Below, piece after piece: positions 25,256 to 33,716 of a DNA stretch of 64,000 bases. The translations under genes and the position numbers were made by a program. The stretch is from Saccharopolyspora_D taberi (lineage in GTDB: Bacteria > Actinomycetota > Actinomycetes > Mycobacteriales > Pseudonocardiaceae): positions 248,001 through 312,000 of the forward strand of contig NZ_BAAAUX010000005.1 in NCBI RefSeq assembly GCF_039534165.1, read 5' to 3'. The first letter of the stretch is position 1. The number at the start of each line of letters is the position of its first letter. Below the pieces are notes generated by a model. That model was not told the origin of the DNA and did no database searches. It saw only the letters and a list, made by a program, of their open reading frames with translations.

Positions 25256-25338
25256 GATGATCGACGCCCGTGCGTGGACCAACGGGTTCCGCCGGGCGGT
25301 TACCCTCGCATAGGAACATCCACGACTCTGGAGCCCCC

Positions 25339-26883
25339 GTGTTCGACACTCTCTCCGACCGGCTCACCTCGGTCCTGAAGAATCTGCGCGGCAAGGGCCG
25401 GCTGTCCGACGCCGACATCGACGCCACCGCGCGGGAGATCCGCATCGCCCTGCTGGAAGCCGACGTGGCGCTGCCGGTGGTGCGCAGCTTCATCGCGGGT
25501 GTCAAGGAACGCGCCAAGAGCGCGGAGGTCTCGCAGGCCCTCAACCCGGCGCAGCAGGTCGTCAAGATCGTCAACGAGGAGCTTGTCACCATCCTCGGCG
25601 GCGAGACCCGCAGGCTGGAGTACGCCAAGACCCCGCCGACGGTGATCATGCTCGCCGGTCTGCAGGGTTCCGGCAAGACCACCCTGGCGGGCAAGCTGGC
25701 CCGCTGGCTGCAGAGCCAGGGCCACACCCCGATGCTGGTCGCCGCCGACCTCCAGCGCCCGAACGCGGTCAACCAGCTGCAGGTCGTCGGGGAGCGGGCC
25801 GGGGTCGCGGTGTTCGCGCCCGAGCCGGGCAACGGCGTCGGCGACCCGGTCGAGGTCTCCCGGCGCAGCATCGACGAGGCGCGCCGCGCCCAGCACGACA
25901 TCGTCATCGTCGACACCGCGGGCCGGCTGGGCATCGACCAGGAGATGATGCAGCAGGCCGCCGACATCCGGGACGCGGTCAAGCCCGACGAGACCCTGTT
26001 CGTCGTCGACGCGATGATCGGTCAGGACGCGGTCACCACCGCCGAGGCGTTCCGCGACGGCGTCGGCTTCTCCGGCGTGGTGCTGACCAAGCTCGACGGC
26101 GACGCCCGCGGTGGTGCCGCGCTGTCGGTCCGCGAGGTCACCGGCCAGCCGATCATGTTCGCCTCCAACGGCGAGAAGCTGGAGGACTTCGACGTCTTCC
26201 ACCCGGACCGGATGGCCAGCCGGATCCTGGGCATGGGCGACGTGCTCACCCTCATCGAGCAGGCCGAGCAGGCGTTCGACGCCGAGCAGGCCGAGCAGGC
26301 GGCGCAGAAGCTCGGCGCGGGCCAGCTGACGCTGGAGGACTTCCTGGAGCAGATGCAGGCGGTCCGCAAGATGGGCCCGCTGCAGAACCTGCTGGGCATG
26401 CTGCCGGGTGCGGGCCAGATGAAGGACCAGCTCGCCAACTTCGACGAGAAGCACCTCGACCGGGTGCAGGCGATCATCCGCGGCATGACCCCCGCCGAGC
26501 GGGAGGACCCGAAGATCATCAACGCCTCGCGGCGGCAGCGCATCGCGCGCGGTTCCGGCGTCACGATCAGCGAGATCAACGACCTGGTCAACCGGTTCTT
26601 CGAGGCCCGCAAGATGATGCAGCAGATGGCCGGCCAGTTCGGCGGCTTCGGCGGCGGGGGCAACCGCAAGGGCAAGAAGGGGAAGAAGGGCAAGAAGGGC
26701 AAGGGCCGCGGGCCGACCCCGCCGAAGGGGATGCGCGGGATGCCCGCCGGGTTCCCCGGACTCCCGCCGGGCGGCGGCATGCCCGGTGGCGGCGGTCCCG
26801 ACCTGTCCCAGCTCGGCGGCGGCATGAACGACCTGCCCGCCGGGTTCGACCCGTCGAAGCTGAACTTCGGCAAGAAGAAGTGA
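25339..26883 (+). CDS. ffh: Signal recognition particle protein Ffh
   Basis: A 514-residue GTPase, GTG 25339. The N domain (FDTLSDRLTSVLKNLRGKG) leads to the G domain with GLQGSGKTTLAGKLA near residue 107, DLQRPNAVNQL, DTAGRLGIDQEMM and TKLDGDARGGAAL. The methionine-rich M domain spans about 300-435 (MGPLQNLLGMLPGAGQMKDQL and RKMMQQMAGQFGG). It binds 4.5S RNA and nascent signal sequences. The last 80 residues form an unusually long Gly/Lys/Pro-rich tail with repeated KGKKGKK and GGGMPGG. It shares a GTGA overlap with a downstream amidohydrolase. Confidence 0.97.
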   Translation: MFDTLSDRLTSVLKNLRGKGRLSDADIDATAREIRIALLEADVALPVVRSFIAGVKERAKSAEVSQALNPAQQVVKIVNEELVTILGGETRRLEYAKTPPTVIMLAGLQGSGKTTLAGKLARWLQSQGHTPMLVAADLQRPNAVNQLQVVGERAGVAVFAPEPGNGVGDPVEVSRRSIDEARRAQHDIVIVDTAGRLGIDQEMMQQAADIRDAVKPDETLFVVDAMIGQDAVTTAEAFRDGVGFSGVVLTKLDGDARGGAALSVREVTGQPIMFASNGEKLEDFDVFHPDRMASRILGMGDVLTLIEQAEQAFDAEQAEQAAQKLGAGQLTLEDFLEQMQAVRKMGPLQNLLGMLPGAGQMKDQLANFDEKHLDRVQAIIRGMTPAEREDPKIINASRRQRIARGSGVTISEINDLVNRFFEARKMMQQMAGQFGGFGGGGNRKGKKGKKGKKGKGRGPTPPKGMRGMPAGFPGLPPGGGMPGGGGPDLSQLGGGMNDLPAGFDPSKLNFGKKK

Positions 26884-27953
26884 CCGCCCTGCACCTGCGC
26901 GCCGTGGTGCTGCCCGGCGCCGAGCACCGCGACGTGTGGATCACCGGCGGCCGGATCAGCCTGGAGCCGGTGCCTGACGCGACGACGGTGTTCGACGGCG
27001 GGTACGTGCTGCCCGGTCTGGTCGACGCGCACTGCCACGTCGGCATCGGCCCGCAGGGGCCGGTGGACCTCGACGAGGCCGCGGTGCAGGCCGAGGCCGA
27101 CCGGGACGCGGGCACGCTGCTGATCCGCGACTGCGGGGCGCCGATCGACACCCGGCCTCTTCAGGAGCGCGAGGACCTGCCGCGGATCATCCGCGCGGGC
27201 AAGCACCTCGCGCGGCCCAAGCGCTACATCCCGTACCTGGCCGACCAGCTGGAGCACGAGGAGCAGCTGCCCGCGGCGGTCGCCGAGCAGGCCGAGTACG
27301 GCGACGGCTGGGTCAAGCTCGTCGGCGACTGGATCGACCGCTCGGTCGGCGACCTCGCGCCGCTGTGGAGCGACGATGTGCTCGCCGAGGCGATCGCCGC
27401 CGCGCACGCGCGCGGGGCGCGGGTGACCGCGCATGTCTTCGGCGAGGACGCGCTGCCGGGACTGCTGGCTGCCGGGATCGACTGCATCGAGCACGGCACC
27501 GGCCTGACCGACGAGACCGTCGCGATGATGGCCGAACGCGGGACCGCGCTGGTCCCGACCCTGGTCAACATCGAGAACTTCCCCTCGTTCGCGTCGGCGG
27601 CCGTCAAGTACCCGGACTACGCCGCGCACATGACCGCGCTGTACGAGCGGGGCGACCGGACCGTGGCCAAGGCGATCGAGGCCGGCGTCCCGGTCTACGC
27701 GGGCACCGACGCGGGTGGCGGGATCGCGCACGGCGTGCTTGTCGACGAGGTGCAGGCGCTGCACCGCGTGGGCATGTCCACCGAGCAGGCCATCGGCGCC
27801 GCGTCGTGGTCCGCGCGCGAGTGGCTGGGCTGGTCGGACCTCCGGCACGGCGCGGCAGCCGACCTCGTCTGCTACGACGACGACCCCCGCAAGGACCTGA
27901 ACGCGCTGCGCAACCCCCGCAGGATCGTGTTGCGCGGACGCGTCGTCGGCTGA
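26880..27953 (+). CDS. Metal-dependent amidohydrolase family protein
   Basis: A 357-residue protein whose GTG start overlaps the ffh stop by 4 bp. It has the amidohydrolase superfamily layout: a small beta-sandwich N terminus, GGYVLPGLVDAHCHVGIG (the H-x-H metal motif), GDGWVKLVGDW (bridging Lys position), ARGARVTAHVF and GIDCIEHGTG (metal His), and VPVYAGTDAGGG (the catalytic Asp). Such enzymes hydrolyse C-N bonds in imidazolonepropionate, prolidase-type dipeptides and similar. The substrate is not predictable. Translational coupling to ffh is unusual, because the two proteins have no obvious functional link. Confidence 0.88.
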   Translation: MTALHLRAVVLPGAEHRDVWITGGRISLEPVPDATTVFDGGYVLPGLVDAHCHVGIGPQGPVDLDEAAVQAEADRDAGTLLIRDCGAPIDTRPLQEREDLPRIIRAGKHLARPKRYIPYLADQLEHEEQLPAAVAEQAEYGDGWVKLVGDWIDRSVGDLAPLWSDDVLAEAIAAAHARGARVTAHVFGEDALPGLLAAGIDCIEHGTGLTDETVAMMAERGTALVPTLVNIENFPSFASAAVKYPDYAAHMTALYERGDRTVAKAIEAGVPVYAGTDAGGGIAHGVLVDEVQALHRVGMSTEQAIGAASWSAREWLGWSDLRHGAAADLVCYDDDPRKDLNALRNPRRIVLRGRVVG

Positions 27954-28060
27954 CGCCTCCCGCCGGATCCACCCGACTCGGTGAAAGTGGAGCATGATCA
28001 CCGATGTCGCCCGGCCATCACGGGCGCATAGTTGGGTTCGGCAAGAGGGGGAGATGCACC

Positions 28061-28936
28061 GTGGACGAGCCGTTCCGGGACCAGTCGCGGGAGGATCCGC
28101 TCGGCTTCCCCGTCGCCCGGCTGCCCGGTGATCCGGAGCAGGGTCCGTCCTGGGCCGCGTACTCGCAGCCGATGCGCGGCGCCGACGACACCAGCGACCC
28201 CGACCTGCACCCGCGCTACTGGGAGGCGCAGCTCGAAGCCGCCCGCAGGGGCAGCCTGGCCTGGGGTTTCGCCGCGTTCTTCCTCGGCTACGGCAGCTAC
28301 TACCTGATCAGCCTGGTCCTCAGCGCCGCGCTGCCGTCCCGCGAGACCGGCTTCGACCCGGCCGATCCGCCGGACCTCGGCCCGATGCTGCTGCTGGCCT
28401 TCGCGCCGAACATCGTGCTGGGGCTGGTCCCGGCGCTGTTCTCCTGGCTGCGGGGCAACGGCCTGCGCTCCGACTTCGGCATCGTGCCGAAGCTGCGCGA
28501 CCTGCGGGTCGGCCTCGCCTGCGGCGGGATCGCGCTGCTCGCCTCGTGGGTGCTGGGCATGATCATGATCGCGATCAACGGGATGCCGCCGGACAGCGCG
28601 CTCACCCGGCTGATGCAGGGCGAGAAGACGGTCTGGCTGTTCCTGTTCGCGCTGTTCGCCTTCCTCGGCGCCCCGCTGACCGAGGAACTGTTGGTGCGCG
28701 GAGCGCTCTGGGGAGCGCTGGAGCACTACCGCGTCCCGCGATACGCGATCCTGCTGCTCACGGCGCTGATCTTCGCCTTCATCCACCAGGAGGCGTGGCG
28801 CACCCCGGTGCTTTTCGCGGGCGGCCTGGCCATCGGCGCGGCGCGGATGATCACCGGCCGGGTCGGCGCGAGCATGATCGCGCACGCGACCAACAACTTC
28901 CTGCCCGCCGTGGTCCTGTTCTTCGCCGCCGGTTGA
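28061..28936 (+). CDS. CPBP-family intramembrane metalloprotease (first of a pair)
   Basis: A 291-residue protein. GTG 28061 is preferred because AGAGGGGGAG lies 8 bp upstream; an ATG at 28004 has no such site. A polar N terminus of about 60 residues is followed by 7-8 helices with the CPBP (Rce1-like) motifs: TEELLVRGALWGAL (the EExxxR motif), then FAFIHQEAWRTP (His) and MIAHATNNFLPA (HxxxN). These membrane proteases are related to CAAX-processing enzymes; bacterial members can process bacteriocins or other membrane peptides. The next gene is a diverged paralogue, so the pair probably arose by tandem duplication. Confidence 0.85.
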   Translation: MDEPFRDQSREDPLGFPVARLPGDPEQGPSWAAYSQPMRGADDTSDPDLHPRYWEAQLEAARRGSLAWGFAAFFLGYGSYYLISLVLSAALPSRETGFDPADPPDLGPMLLLAFAPNIVLGLVPALFSWLRGNGLRSDFGIVPKLRDLRVGLACGGIALLASWVLGMIMIAINGMPPDSALTRLMQGEKTVWLFLFALFAFLGAPLTEELLVRGALWGALEHYRVPRYAILLLTALIFAFIHQEAWRTPVLFAGGLAIGAARMITGRVGASMIAHATNNFLPAVVLFFAAG

Positions 28937-29046
28937 CCGGATCCGCCCGAGGCGAGCGGACGCGCGGGTAACCTGGCGGTTCCGGCGGTGTCGATCGGTG
29001 TGGAAGCGCGTTCGGCAGGCACGATCCGGTCGCACGGAGGCGCAGT

Positions 29047-29808
29047 TTGAGCACATCACTACCCGAAGCAGGCGGCACGGTGACCGAACCGCGCCCGGAA
29101 CCCGAACGCCCGGCGCACCGGTGGGGCTTCGGTGCGTTCTTCCTGGCGCAGGCCGTCTTCGTGCTGGTGTCGGTGACCGTCGCGGCGTTCTTCGGCGAAC
29201 TCGGCGACGAGGGCTCCCGGCTCGGGCTGGCGCTGGTGCTGATGCTGGTCGTGCCGACGGTCCTGGCCGGGTTGGTCGCGGTGGTCATCACGCTGGTGCG
29301 GGGCAACGGCCCGCGCATCGACTTCGGCCTGCAGTGGCGCTGGAAGGACATCACGACCGGGCTGGGCATCGGCGTGATCGGCCTGGTCAGCACCACCATC
29401 GCGTCGATGGTGTGGATCAACTGGGTCGGCCAGGACAACGCCAACTCCACGGTCAGCAGCATGCTCGACGGGATCCGGCTGCCGCCCGCGCTCGCCGTGG
29501 TGATCTTCCTGCACGTGTGGCTGGTCGCCCCGGTGTGCGAGGAACTGCTCTACCGCGGCCTGCTCTGGGGCGCGATGGAGCGGCTGCGCTGGAGCAAGTG
29601 GACCGCGCTCGTGCTCAGCACCGCCATCTTCGCGATCGGCCACCTGGAACCGGAGCGCACCTTGCTGCTGCTGGTGATCGCGATCCCGATCGGCGTCGCC
29701 CGGATGGTCACCGGTCGGGTCACCGCGAGCATCGTCGCGCACCAGGTGAACAACTTCCTGCCCGCGGTCGGGCTGCTGCTGATCTCGCTGGGCGTGATGC
29801 CCGAGTAG
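29047..29808 (+). CDS. CPBP-family intramembrane metalloprotease (second of a pair)
   Basis: A 253-residue paralogue of the preceding gene. TTG 29047 is the start because GGAGG (29036-29040) sits 6 bp before it. The same motifs are present: CEELLYRGLLWGAMERL, AIFAIGHLEPERTLL and IVAHQVNNFLPAVGLL, with similar flanking sequence (VARMVTGRVTASIVAH here, AARMITGRVGASMIAH in the first copy). It lacks the first copy's long N-terminal extension. About 110 bp separate the two genes. No substrate peptide gene is adjacent. Both sit between the SRP/amidohydrolase pair and the rpsP operon, so they may act in envelope maturation, but that is only context. Confidence 0.85.
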   Translation: MSTSLPEAGGTVTEPRPEPERPAHRWGFGAFFLAQAVFVLVSVTVAAFFGELGDEGSRLGLALVLMLVVPTVLAGLVAVVITLVRGNGPRIDFGLQWRWKDITTGLGIGVIGLVSTTIASMVWINWVGQDNANSTVSSMLDGIRLPPALAVVIFLHVWLVAPVCEELLYRGLLWGAMERLRWSKWTALVLSTAIFAIGHLEPERTLLLLVIAIPIGVARMVTGRVTASIVAHQVNNFLPAVGLLLISLGVMPE

Positions 29809-29836
29809 GCCGACGCCCGGAACGGCGAGGCCGGGG

Positions 29837-29852
29837 GCGTCTGGCACAATGG
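29837..29852 (+). promoter_or_regulatory. Extended -10 promoter motif upstream of rpsP
   Basis: GCGTCTGGCACAATGG, with TGG-CACAAT forming a TGn extended -10. Nearly the same 16-mer precedes rplS (32109-32124, CACACT instead of CACAAT). The shared sequence in front of two ribosomal protein genes, each about 130 bp from the start codon, suggests a common promoter class. Confidence 0.55.
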
Positions 29853-29984
29853 GTAGCTGTTCGCTGCGAGCGGTCCCTCTCACCGCCCGCGGCCGGTCGA
29901 CGTAAGAGCGTTCCATCCCGTAGCCCCACGCGGAGTGGCATGCTCACCCGAGCACGAACGAGAGTCTGAGGAGCACCACAACCC

Positions 29985-30437
29985 GTGGCTGTGAAGATCA
30001 AGCTGGCGCGGATCGGTAAGATCCGCGAGCCGCACTACCGCATTGTCGTCGCCGACGCCCGCACCCGCCGCAACGGCCGGGCGATCGAGACGATCGGCCA
30101 GTACCACCCGATGGAGGAGCCCAGCCGGATCGAGGTGGACTCCGAGCGGGCGCAGTACTGGCTGGGTGTCGGCGCGCAGCCGACCGAGCCGGTGCAGAAC
30201 ATCCTGGAGATCACCGGCGACTGGCAGAAGTTCAAGGGCCTGCCGGGCGCCGAGGGCAAGCTGAAGGTCGCCCCGGCCAAGCCGAGCAAGCAGGAGCTGT
30301 TCGAGGCCGCGCTGGCCGCCGCCGGCGAGGAGCCGGTCGCCGAGGCGACCACTCCGAAGAAGAAGGGCGGCAAGAAGGCCGAGGCCGCCGAGGACAAGCC
30401 CGCCGAGGAGCAGAAGTCCGAGGAAGGCCAGGCGTGA
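29985..30437 (+). CDS. rpsP: 30S ribosomal protein S16
   Basis: A 150-residue S16; GTG 29985, with GAGGAG 11 bp upstream. The conserved N-terminal 85 residues (VKIKLARIGKIREPHYRIVVAD, NGRAIETIGQYHP, WLGVGAQPTEPV) are followed by an actinobacterial Ala/Lys/Glu-rich extension of about 60 residues. First gene of the rpsP-khpA-rimM-trmD-rplS cluster. It overlaps khpA by a GTGA junction. Needed for assembly of the 30S body. Confidence 0.97.
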   Translation: MAVKIKLARIGKIREPHYRIVVADARTRRNGRAIETIGQYHPMEEPSRIEVDSERAQYWLGVGAQPTEPVQNILEITGDWQKFKGLPGAEGKLKVAPAKPSKQELFEAALAAAGEEPVAEATTPKKKGGKKAEAAEDKPAEEQKSEEGQA

Positions 30438-30673
30438 CGGTCGTCGCGGACGCGCTCGAACACCTGGTGCGCGGCATCGTCGACAACCCCGACGACGTTC
30501 GCGTGCAGCTGATCACGACCCGTCGCGGCCGCACCCTCGAGGTGCACGTGAACCCGGACGACCTGGGCAAGGTCATCGGGCGCGGCGGCCGCACGGCGAC
30601 CGCACTGCGGACCGTGATCTCGGGCATCGGTGGCCGCGGCATCCGGGTCGACGTGGTCGACACCGACCGCTGA
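30434..30673 (+). CDS. khpA: KH-domain RNA-binding protein KhpA
   Basis: A 79-residue single-KH protein (YlqC family), coupled to rpsP by a 4-bp overlap. The KH motif is DLGKVIGRGGRTATALRTVIS, with the GxxG loop IGRGGR; the flanks are VRGIVDNPDDVRVQLITT and GGRGIRVDVVDTD. KhpA, usually with KhpB/Jag, binds RNA and influences cell elongation and division in Gram-positive bacteria. Position between rpsP and rimM is strongly conserved. Confidence 0.93.
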   Translation: MTVVADALEHLVRGIVDNPDDVRVQLITTRRGRTLEVHVNPDDLGKVIGRGGRTATALRTVISGIGGRGIRVDVVDTDR

Positions 30674-30681
30674 GCACGAAC

Positions 30682-31224
30682 ATGAGCGATCAGGAACCGG
30701 TGACCCTGGTCGTCGGGCGGATCGTCAAGCCGCACGGCGTGCAGGGCGAACTCGTCGTCGAGGTCCGCACCGACAGCCCGGAGCTGCGTTTCGCTCCGGG
30801 CTCGGTGCTCGGCCTGCGGCGCCGCGGTGCGCGCGGTTCCGAGAGCTTCACCGTGGCAGCCGTCCGGCCGCACGCCGGACGGCTGCTCGTGTTCGCGGAG
30901 GGCGTGCGCGGCCGGGAGGCGGCCGAGGAGCTGCGCGGAGCGGTGCTGACGGTGCCCGCCGACGAGCTCGAACCGACCGACGACCCGGACGAGTTCCACG
31001 ACCACCAGCTCGAAGGGCTGCGCGTGGTGCTCCCGGACGGCGCGGACGCCGGTGTCGTGACCGACGTCGTGCACACCCCGGCGGGAGAGCTGCTGGCGGT
31101 GCGCACCCCCGAACGGCACGAGGTGCTCGTGCCGTTCGTGACCGAGATCGTGCCCGAGGTCGATCTCGAAGGTGGCCGGCTGCTGGTCGATCCGCCGGAA
31201 GGTCTTTTCGACTCCCAGCAGTGA
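30682..31224 (+). CDS. rimM: Ribosome maturation factor RimM
   Basis: A 180-residue protein, ATG 30682, 8 bp after khpA. The N-terminal RimM beta barrel shows LVVGRIVKPHGVQGELVVEVRTD, followed by SFTVAAVRPHAGRLLVFAEGV. The C-terminal PRC-barrel has DEFHDHQLEGLRVVLPDG and HEVLVPFVTEIVPEVDLEGG. It binds S19 in the 30S head and assists 16S rRNA 3'-domain maturation. Operon neighbour of trmD as in most bacteria. Confidence 0.96.
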   Translation: MSDQEPVTLVVGRIVKPHGVQGELVVEVRTDSPELRFAPGSVLGLRRRGARGSESFTVAAVRPHAGRLLVFAEGVRGREAAEELRGAVLTVPADELEPTDDPDEFHDHQLEGLRVVLPDGADAGVVTDVVHTPAGELLAVRTPERHEVLVPFVTEIVPEVDLEGGRLLVDPPEGLFDSQQ

Positions 31225-31276
31225 TCCCGCCATCCACTCCCAGCCCGTCGCAGGGCGACTCACCGCAAGGCTTCCC

Positions 31277-32068
31277 ATGCGCATCGACGTCATCACGATC
31301 TTCCCGGACTACCTGAACCCGCTGCGCGAAGCGCTGCTCGGCAAGGCCATCCAGCGGGAGCGGATCGCCGTCGGCGTGCACGACCTGCGCGACTGGACCC
31401 ACGACGTGCACCGGGCGGTCGACGACAGCCCGTACGGCGGTGGCCCGGGCATGGTCATGAAGCCCGACGTCTGGGGCGAGGCCCTGGACGAGGTGTGCGG
31501 CTCCGACCCGGAGCGGATGCCCCTGCTGGTGGTGCCCACCCCGGCCGGTCGACCGTTCACCCAGCGCACTGCGGTGCGCTGGTCGCGGGAACCCTGGCTG
31601 GTCTTCGCCTGCGGGCGCTACGAGGGCATCGACCAGCGGGTGATCGAGGACGCCTCCCGCCGGATGCCGGTGGAGGAGGTCTCCATCGGCGACTACGTGC
31701 TGGTCGGCGGCGAGGTCGCGGCCCTGACCATGATCGAGGCAGTGGTCCGGCTGCTGCCCGGAGTGCTGGGCAACCCGGCCTCGGCGGAGCAGGACTCGTT
31801 CTCCGACGGGCTGCTCGAAGGCCCCTGCTACACCCGGCCGGAGGTCTGGCGCGAGCTCCCGGTCCCGGACGTGCTGCGTTCCGGGAACCACGCGGCCATC
31901 GCCCGCTGGCGGCGGGACCAGGCCCTGGAGCGGACCTACCGCAGGCGTCCGGACCTGCTGGACGCGCTGCCGGAGCGGACCCTGGACGCCGGGGACCGCG
32001 CGGTACTCGATAGGCTTGAGGAGTCGGATCACCCCGGTGATCCCCGGTCCACCGGCAGCTCCGCCTAG
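31277..32068 (+). CDS. trmD: tRNA (guanine-N1)-methyltransferase TrmD
   Basis: A 263-residue enzyme; ATG 31277 gives the usual MRIDVITIFPDYL start. Seen: DDSPYGGGPGMVMKPD, the SAM-binding trefoil-knot segment FACGRYEGIDQRVIED, and EVSIGDYVLVGGEVAALTMIEAVVRLLPGVLGN. It methylates G37 of tRNAs with G36, preventing +1 frameshifting. The C-terminal domain includes RWRRDQALERTYRRRPDLL, which binds tRNA. The rplS promoter motif begins 41 bp after its stop. Confidence 0.97.
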   Translation: MRIDVITIFPDYLNPLREALLGKAIQRERIAVGVHDLRDWTHDVHRAVDDSPYGGGPGMVMKPDVWGEALDEVCGSDPERMPLLVVPTPAGRPFTQRTAVRWSREPWLVFACGRYEGIDQRVIEDASRRMPVEEVSIGDYVLVGGEVAALTMIEAVVRLLPGVLGNPASAEQDSFSDGLLEGPCYTRPEVWRELPVPDVLRSGNHAAIARWRRDQALERTYRRRPDLLDALPERTLDAGDRAVLDRLEESDHPGDPRSTGSSA

Positions 32069-32108
32069 CGCGAGCACTCCGGACGGGCCGGTTTCGGCAT
32101 GAAAGTGC

Positions 32109-32124
32109 GCGTCTGGCACACTGG
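32109..32124 (+). promoter_or_regulatory. Extended -10 promoter motif upstream of rplS
   Basis: GCGTCTGGCACACTGG, matching 15 of 16 bases of the motif in front of rpsP. TGG-CACACT is the TGn extended -10. It allows rplS to be transcribed separately from trmD with a roughly 130-nt leader. Confidence 0.55.
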
Positions 32125-32256
32125 ACCGGTTGCTGCAGCCGGAGTGACAGCCGGCGCGCTCAAAGCAAGCTCACCCCGTGTCAGGCGGTGCCCACCCGCT
32201 GGGCGCACCGACGTGCGAGAACACGGGGAAACGACACGGATGAGGACGGACCACCG

Positions 32257-32616
32257 ATGAACACCCTGGACGCTCTGGACGCCCAGTCGCTGCGTTCCGA
32301 CATCCCCGCCTTCCGGCCTGGCGACACGCTGAAGGTCCACGTCCGCGTCATCGAGGGTTCGCGCGAGCGGAACCAGGTTTTCCAGGGCGTGGTGATCCGC
32401 CGTCAGGGCGGCGGCGTCCGGGAGACCTTCACCGTCCGCAAGGTGTCCTTCGGTGTCGGCGTGGAGCGCACCTTCCCGGTGCACAGCCCGAACATCGCCA
32501 AGATCGAGGTCGCCACCCGCGGTGACGTCCGCCGGGCGAAGCTGTACTACCTGCGCGACCTGCGCGGCAAGGCGGCCAAGATCAAGGAGAAGCGCGAGAC
32601 CGCGCCCGCTTCCTGA
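32257..32616 (+). CDS. rplS: 50S ribosomal protein L19
   Basis: A 119-residue L19, ATG 32257 (the preceding ACGGACCACCG gives only a weak ribosome site). Conserved core: IPAFRPGDTLKVHVRVIEG, NQVFQGVVIRRQGGGVRET, FTVRKVSFGVGVERTFPVHSP and GDVRRAKLYYLRDLRGKAAKI. It sits at the 30S-50S interface. A strong terminator follows, closing the cluster that began at rpsP. Confidence 0.97.
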   Translation: MNTLDALDAQSLRSDIPAFRPGDTLKVHVRVIEGSRERNQVFQGVVIRRQGGGVRETFTVRKVSFGVGVERTFPVHSPNIAKIEVATRGDVRRAKLYYLRDLRGKAAKIKEKRETAPAS

Positions 32617-32641
32617 TCGAGCCGCGGAGCGGAGAATGTCG

Positions 32642-32680
32642 AACGGCCCGGGTGTCCGCACCCGGGCCGTTGTGCATTTC
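32642..32680 (+). terminator. Intrinsic terminator after rplS
   Basis: AACGGCCCGGGTG (32642-32654), loop TCCG, and CACCCGGGCCGTT (32659-32671) form a perfect 13-bp stem, followed by GTGCATTTC. There is no long U-tract, as is usual in high-GC actinobacteria. Confidence 0.85.
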
Positions 32681-32787
32681 CGGGTGGCAGATCACTGAAC
32701 CGGTTGATCCGGCGTACCCAGCGTGATTCCGCTCAGTGGCGACGCGCGGGGCGCGGGGTAGCCCGATCGCGGTCCGTCACGTTCAAG

Positions 32788-32793
32788 TAGCCT
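32788..32793 (+). promoter_or_regulatory. -10 element giving a probably leaderless lepB transcript
   Basis: TAGCCT ends 6 bp before the GTG of lepB, and no ribosome binding site lies between. Transcription would start at or next to the start codon. The same TAGCCTGG context precedes the GTG-start gene at 22617. Confidence 0.45.
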
Positions 32794-32799
32794 GGCCGG

Positions 32800-33714
32800 G
32801 TGGCCGACGTGATGCGCTCCACCGGACCAGAGGAAGATCCCCAGGACGGGGAGCACCGCGATGCCCCTGAAGAGCGACCGGCACGTCGGTGGCGATCCTC
32901 GGGCAAGCAGAAGAAGGGCTCGTTCTGGCGCGAGCTGCCGATCCTGATCGTCACCGCGCTCGTGCTGACCGTGCTCATCCAGGCGTTCCTGGCCAGGGTG
33001 TACGTCATCCCGTCGCAGTCGATGGAGCAGACCCTGCACGGGTGCACCGGGTGCAACAACGACCGGGTCCTCGTGGACAAGGTCAGCTACCGGTTCACCG
33101 ACCCCGAGCCCGGTGACGTGGTCGTGTTCCGCGGCCCGCCCGCGTGGGTGCAGAACGAGTTCCACGTGCAGGAGTCGGCCAACCCCGTCGCACAGTTCTT
33201 CCAGGGCGCGGCCTCGCTGATCGGGTTCGGCACCCCGGACGAGAAGGACTTCGTCAAGCGGGTGATCGCGACCCAGGGCCAGACCGTCGAGTGCTGCGAC
33301 ACCGAGAACCGGGTCACCGTCGACGGCAAGCCGCTCAACGAGCCCTACGTCTACTGGGAGCCGGGCCGCGGCAACGAGCAGCAGGACTTCGAGGCGGTCA
33401 CGGTTCCGCCCGGGCACATCTGGGTCATGGGCGACAACCGCAACGACTCCGCCGACTCGCGCGTGCAGGGCGGTGGCGGCATCAACGGCGCGGTCCCGGT
33501 CGACAACGTGATCGGCAAGGCACAGGTGATCGTGCTGCCGCCGACGCGCTGGCAGGGCATCGGAGACCCGAACCCGCAGGCCGACGCGCTGGGCGCCCCC
33601 GCGTGGCAGGCCGGGTTGCCTGCCGGGGTGGGTTTCGCCGCGGCGTTCCCCGTGGTCTGGGCGGGTCGTAGGCTCGTGCGTGGAGGACTCCTACGTTCGC
33701 GGGAGCGGCACTGA
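32800..33714 (+). CDS. lepB: Signal peptidase I
   Basis: A 304-residue type I signal peptidase, GTG 32800. A charged cytoplasmic segment of 45 residues is followed by the membrane helix LPILIVTALVLTVLIQAFL. The catalytic Ser74 lies in VIPSQSMEQTL, the general base Lys153 in DFVKRVIATQG, and the family box GHIWVMGDNRNDSADSR follows. A second hydrophobic segment near the C terminus (VGFAAAFPVVWAG) precedes a short Arg-rich end. It removes signal peptides from exported proteins. The rnhB start lies 2 bp after its stop. Confidence 0.96.
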   Translation: MADVMRSTGPEEDPQDGEHRDAPEERPARRWRSSGKQKKGSFWRELPILIVTALVLTVLIQAFLARVYVIPSQSMEQTLHGCTGCNNDRVLVDKVSYRFTDPEPGDVVVFRGPPAWVQNEFHVQESANPVAQFFQGAASLIGFGTPDEKDFVKRVIATQGQTVECCDTENRVTVDGKPLNEPYVYWEPGRGNEQQDFEAVTVPPGHIWVMGDNRNDSADSRVQGGGGINGAVPVDNVIGKAQVIVLPPTRWQGIGDPNPQADALGAPAWQAGLPAGVGFAAAFPVVWAGRRLVRGGLLRSRERH

Positions 33715-33716
33715 CC

